Assembly (NCBI RefSeq): GCF_011039135.1
Contig: NZ_JAAKEJ010000001.1
Location: forward strand, 62,001-126,000
DNA length: 64,000 nt
Source of the DNA: Desulfovibrio sp. ZJ209
GTDB taxonomy: Bacteria; Desulfobacterota; Desulfovibrionia; Desulfovibrionales; Desulfovibrionaceae
Direction: 5' to 3'
Made by a program: the position numbers and the translations under genes. Positions 61,818 to 64,000 of the stretch are shown here, piece by piece. The notes under the pieces are model-generated. The model ran no database searches. It was given only the letters and a program-made list of their open reading frames with translations, and had not been told where the DNA came from. Every line of letters starts with the position of its first letter. Within the stretch, counting starts at the first letter, position 1.

Positions 61818-63901
61818 CAGAAGGACTGCCCTATGCTGATGTAGAACTGCACCGGCGGGTCGCCGTCGATCCTGTGCAGGGGTGTGGCCACGTCGAGGCG
61901 CACCGGCCCGATGGGCGTGTAATAGCGGAAGCCGAGGCCCGTGCCCCAGTCCATGTCGCCGATGATGTGCGGGAATTCGTCCTTGTAGACCATGCCGCCG
62001 TCGAGAAAGGGCACGATGCCCACATTTTCGGCCACCATGAAGCGCGCCTCGAGGTTGACCACCTGGTAGGAGCGCCCGCCCAGGGGGTCGCCTTTCTTGT
62101 CACGCGGGCCAATGGCCTGGTAGGCATAGCCGCGCACCGAGCCCGCGCCGCCCGTGAAATAGCGCAGGCTCGCCGGGATGCTGTTCAGCGAGGAGGCCCC
62201 GGGCATGGCGCCGCCCTCCACGCGGCCGGCGAGCACGAGGCTGTCGTCGATCTTGCCGTCCGGCTTTTTCCCATAGGGCGCGTAAAAGCCCGCCACGGAG
62301 AGGGTGGTGGCGAAGGCGCCGAAAAATTCCTCATAAAAGCCGCTGAAGGGGATGAGCTTGAGCTCCGCCTCCATGCCGCTACTCGGGTTGAGCTTGTTGT
62401 TGCGGCTGTCGTGCCTGAGGCCGGCCTTGGGCTCGATGACGCCGTAAGGGCGCTTTTCGTGCTCGTTGTCCTTGAGCCAGCCGCCCTCGGCGCCCAAGTG
62501 GATGCCGCCCCACCACTGGCGCGCGAGGCGCCGGTCGATGCCGACCTCGCCCTTGAGCGCTTCCTGCTGGTAGGCGTCCGTATTTTCCCACAGGGCCGAG
62601 CCGTTGGCGAGCAGCCGCTGGCCGCGCTGGAGGAAGGCCGGCTTCTCGAACGCGGCCTTGAGGCCGATCTCCTGCTGCGAGATGGGCGCGTCAAGGGTGA
62701 GGCGCTCGCCGTTGTGGAAGAGGTTGCGGTGCTCCCAGGTGCCCTCCACGCCGAAGCCCGTGTCCGAATCATAGCGGGCGCTGGCGCTCACCGAGCGCGG
62801 CGGCCCCTCGGCCACGGTGACGGACGCCGGCACGATGCCCACGTCGCCCTCGCTGCCGTCAGCCCCGAGAACGCGGTGCTCGAGCTTCATGTCGTCGGCG
62901 ACGGGCTCGGCCTCCACGGAGCGGAAGAGCCCGAGGCCGCGCAGGGTATTGGCATAGTCGGTGAGCAGCTCGTCGTCCCACGGCTCTTCCCCGGGCGTCC
63001 ACGGGACGAGCCGTTCGAGGTAGCAGGTGTTGACCTCCTTGTTGCCGTGGATGAGCACCGGCCCCATGAGCGCGGGGGGGCCCGGGTTGATCACGATGTC
63101 CGCATTGAGGGTGCGGTCGGCCCGGTCGAGGGTGTAGCGGCTCTCCGTGACCTTGGCGAGCGGATAGCCCGTGCGGCGCAGGGCCTCGGGCATGGCCGCG
63201 ACGGCGGCCAGCATGGCGTCGGCCACGATGGGCTCGCCCACGGTCACGCCGGGAACAGCGTCGGGAAAGGAGGGCGCGGGGAGCTCCTCGCGCTCCAGCC
63301 CCCAGAAGCCGGTGACGCGCGTTCGGTGCAAAAAGGCCTCGGGCACCACGGGCTTGGGCTCGTAGCGCACGTCGGCGCGGCCCACGGTATAGCGTGGCCC
63401 GGGCGTGAGGGTGAGCGTCACGCGCACGGGGGTCGCGGCCTCGTCGATGCTGAATTCCGCTTTGCCGTCATAATAGCACTGGGATTGGAGAAGCTTGACC
63501 GCCGTCTCCTCGTCGGCGCGGGCGCGCCGCTCGAGCGCGAGCAGGCTGTCCGGCGGCTCCTTGACGAGCTTGATGAGCTGGCTCGCGTCGCGCATCTTGC
63601 TCTTGAGGGAGTCCGGGTCGCCGGCGACCTCGATGTCCACGGTATAGGGCACCGGGTCGCTGTCCCATGCGGCTTCGGCGCCAGCGCCCTCGGCCGGGCC
63701 GCCTTCGCCTGCCCCCCCGTTTTGGGAGGCGCCCCGCGCCGTATCCGCGCCCTGCGCCCCCGGGTCGGTATTCTTGGCCAGCAGGCCGCAACCGCCGAGC
63801 TGCCCCAACAGGGCCAGAAGCAGCAAAAGGAGGGCCAGCCGTCCCGGCGCCCGCCGGAACGCCGCTCCGAAGTGGGGGAAGAGCCCGGATGCGCGCCGCA
63901 T
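61817..63901 (-). CDS. tamA: TamA, Omp85-family outer membrane protein, with lipoprotein-type signal
   Basis: A 694-residue Omp85 protein. It has POTRA-like domains (about residues 85-340; YTVGRADVRYEPKPVVPEAF, VLIHGNKEVNTCYLERLVPW) and a 16-strand barrel including the lid motif region SLRYFTGGAGSVRGYAYQ and the final strand VQFYISIGQSF ending in Phe. The N-terminus has a hydrophobic run followed by QLGGC, so Cys38 may be lipidated, which is unusual for a barrel protein. It forms a system with TamB downstream. Its promoter ends nine bases before the ATG. Confidence 0.93.
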   Translation of the reverse strand: MRRASGLFPHFGAAFRRAPGRLALLLLLLALLGQLGGCGLLAKNTDPGAQGADTARGASQNGGAGEGGPAEGAGAEAAWDSDPVPYTVDIEVAGDPDSLKSKMRDASQLIKLVKEPPDSLLALERRARADEETAVKLLQSQCYYDGKAEFSIDEAATPVRVTLTLTPGPRYTVGRADVRYEPKPVVPEAFLHRTRVTGFWGLEREELPAPSFPDAVPGVTVGEPIVADAMLAAVAAMPEALRRTGYPLAKVTESRYTLDRADRTLNADIVINPGPPALMGPVLIHGNKEVNTCYLERLVPWTPGEEPWDDELLTDYANTLRGLGLFRSVEAEPVADDMKLEHRVLGADGSEGDVGIVPASVTVAEGPPRSVSASARYDSDTGFGVEGTWEHRNLFHNGERLTLDAPISQQEIGLKAAFEKPAFLQRGQRLLANGSALWENTDAYQQEALKGEVGIDRRLARQWWGGIHLGAEGGWLKDNEHEKRPYGVIEPKAGLRHDSRNNKLNPSSGMEAELKLIPFSGFYEEFFGAFATTLSVAGFYAPYGKKPDGKIDDSLVLAGRVEGGAMPGASSLNSIPASLRYFTGGAGSVRGYAYQAIGPRDKKGDPLGGRSYQVVNLEARFMVAENVGIVPFLDGGMVYKDEFPHIIGDMDWGTGLGFRYYTPIGPVRLDVATPLHRIDGDPPVQFYISIGQSF

Positions 63902-63910
63902 GGTGGCCGC

Positions 63911-63939
63911 AGTCTAGCCCGAGAGGGCGCGGCGCGCAA
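63911..63939 (-). promoter_or_regulatory. Candidate promoter of tamAB
   Basis: On the minus strand TTGCGC (63939-63934), a 17-base spacer and TAGACT (63916-63911). The ATG at 63901 follows within ten bases, leaving little or no leader and no ribosome-binding site. Confidence 0.45.
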
Positions 63940-64000
63940 GCATTTGTGACCAATGCCGGGGCCTTGCGCGCTGCTGGCGGCAGCGGGCTTGGCAGGGGCG

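Noticed and set aside
57807-61844. 1345-codon plus-strand frame opposite tamB
   Set aside because: Antisense shadow with low-complexity Arg/Gly/Ala content; tamB is supported by domain structure.

Overview
The window reads as chromosome from a high-GC, Gram-negative, anaerobic deltaproteobacterium, most likely a member of the Desulfovibrionaceae. The pointers are a periplasmic Tat-exported [NiFe] hydrogenase (HynBA) with its maturation protease, an adenosylcobalamin-type ribonucleotide reductase, lysine synthesis by the LL-diaminopimelate aminotransferase route, a long AdhE, a Tol-Pal envelope system, TamAB, and several flavodoxin-like redox proteins. No rRNA, tRNA, CRISPR array or insertion sequence was found. 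Nearly all of the sequence is dense, GC-rich coding DNA; the clear exceptions are a visibly AT-rich restriction-modification cassette and an AT-richer, non-coding, highly foldable stretch.

Layout. 1-3303 (+): the end of a TolA-like gene, a second TonB-C-domain protein, tolB and pal. 3510-7530 (+): a D-2-hydroxyacid dehydrogenase, a pseudo-receiver/TPR protein and gltX. 7607-8479 (-): an SprA-related putative metalloprotease behind a sigma-28-like promoter. 8844-14146 (+): hynB, hynA, the maturation protease and a diguanylate cyclase. 14175-16772 (-): DUF523, a small membrane protein and a long YeiH-family exporter with an operator over its promoter. 17130-23257 (+): an exported protein, an ASKHA/ferredoxin activator, an Rsm22-like Fe-S methyltransferase and nrdJ. 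23330-31359 (-): a long run, in transcription order rpmH, rnpA, yidD, yidC, jag, mnmE, an RNase D-like exonuclease, a CofD-like protein and an RluA-type pseudouridine synthase. 31698-37239 (-): carB, carA, a TraR/DksA zinc finger and a lipoprotein with its own sigma-28-like promoter.

37440-40396: two flavodoxin-like genes, a WcbI-like gene, queD and a small membrane protein. 40463-45391 (-): dapF, dapL and adhE. 45567-48528 (+): a membrane zinc-ribbon protein, a double-ACT protein, a candidate structured RNA and a UPF0210/PFL protein. 48553-51783: an MFS transporter and uvrC. 51784-53413: an AT-rich type II restriction-modification cassette whose nuclease gene carries a frameshift. 53414-57058: an SpoU methyltransferase, an NhaD-type antiporter, maltose acetyltransferase and another flavodoxin-like gene. 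57212-63901 (-): tamA, tamB and a TetR regulator.

Functionally the window combines envelope maintenance (Tol-Pal, YidC, TamAB), hydrogen metabolism, RNA modification and processing (MnmE, RluA-type, SpoU, RNase P protein, Jag, Rsm22), amino-acid and nucleotide synthesis (CarAB, DapL/DapF, NrdJ) and fermentative redox. The points most worth a second look are the multi-stem RNA candidate at about 46837-47057, the frameshifted restriction cassette with its palindrome, two sigma-28-type promoters in front of genes not usually called motility genes, and the membrane protein carrying a phage-head-protein-like cysteine domain.
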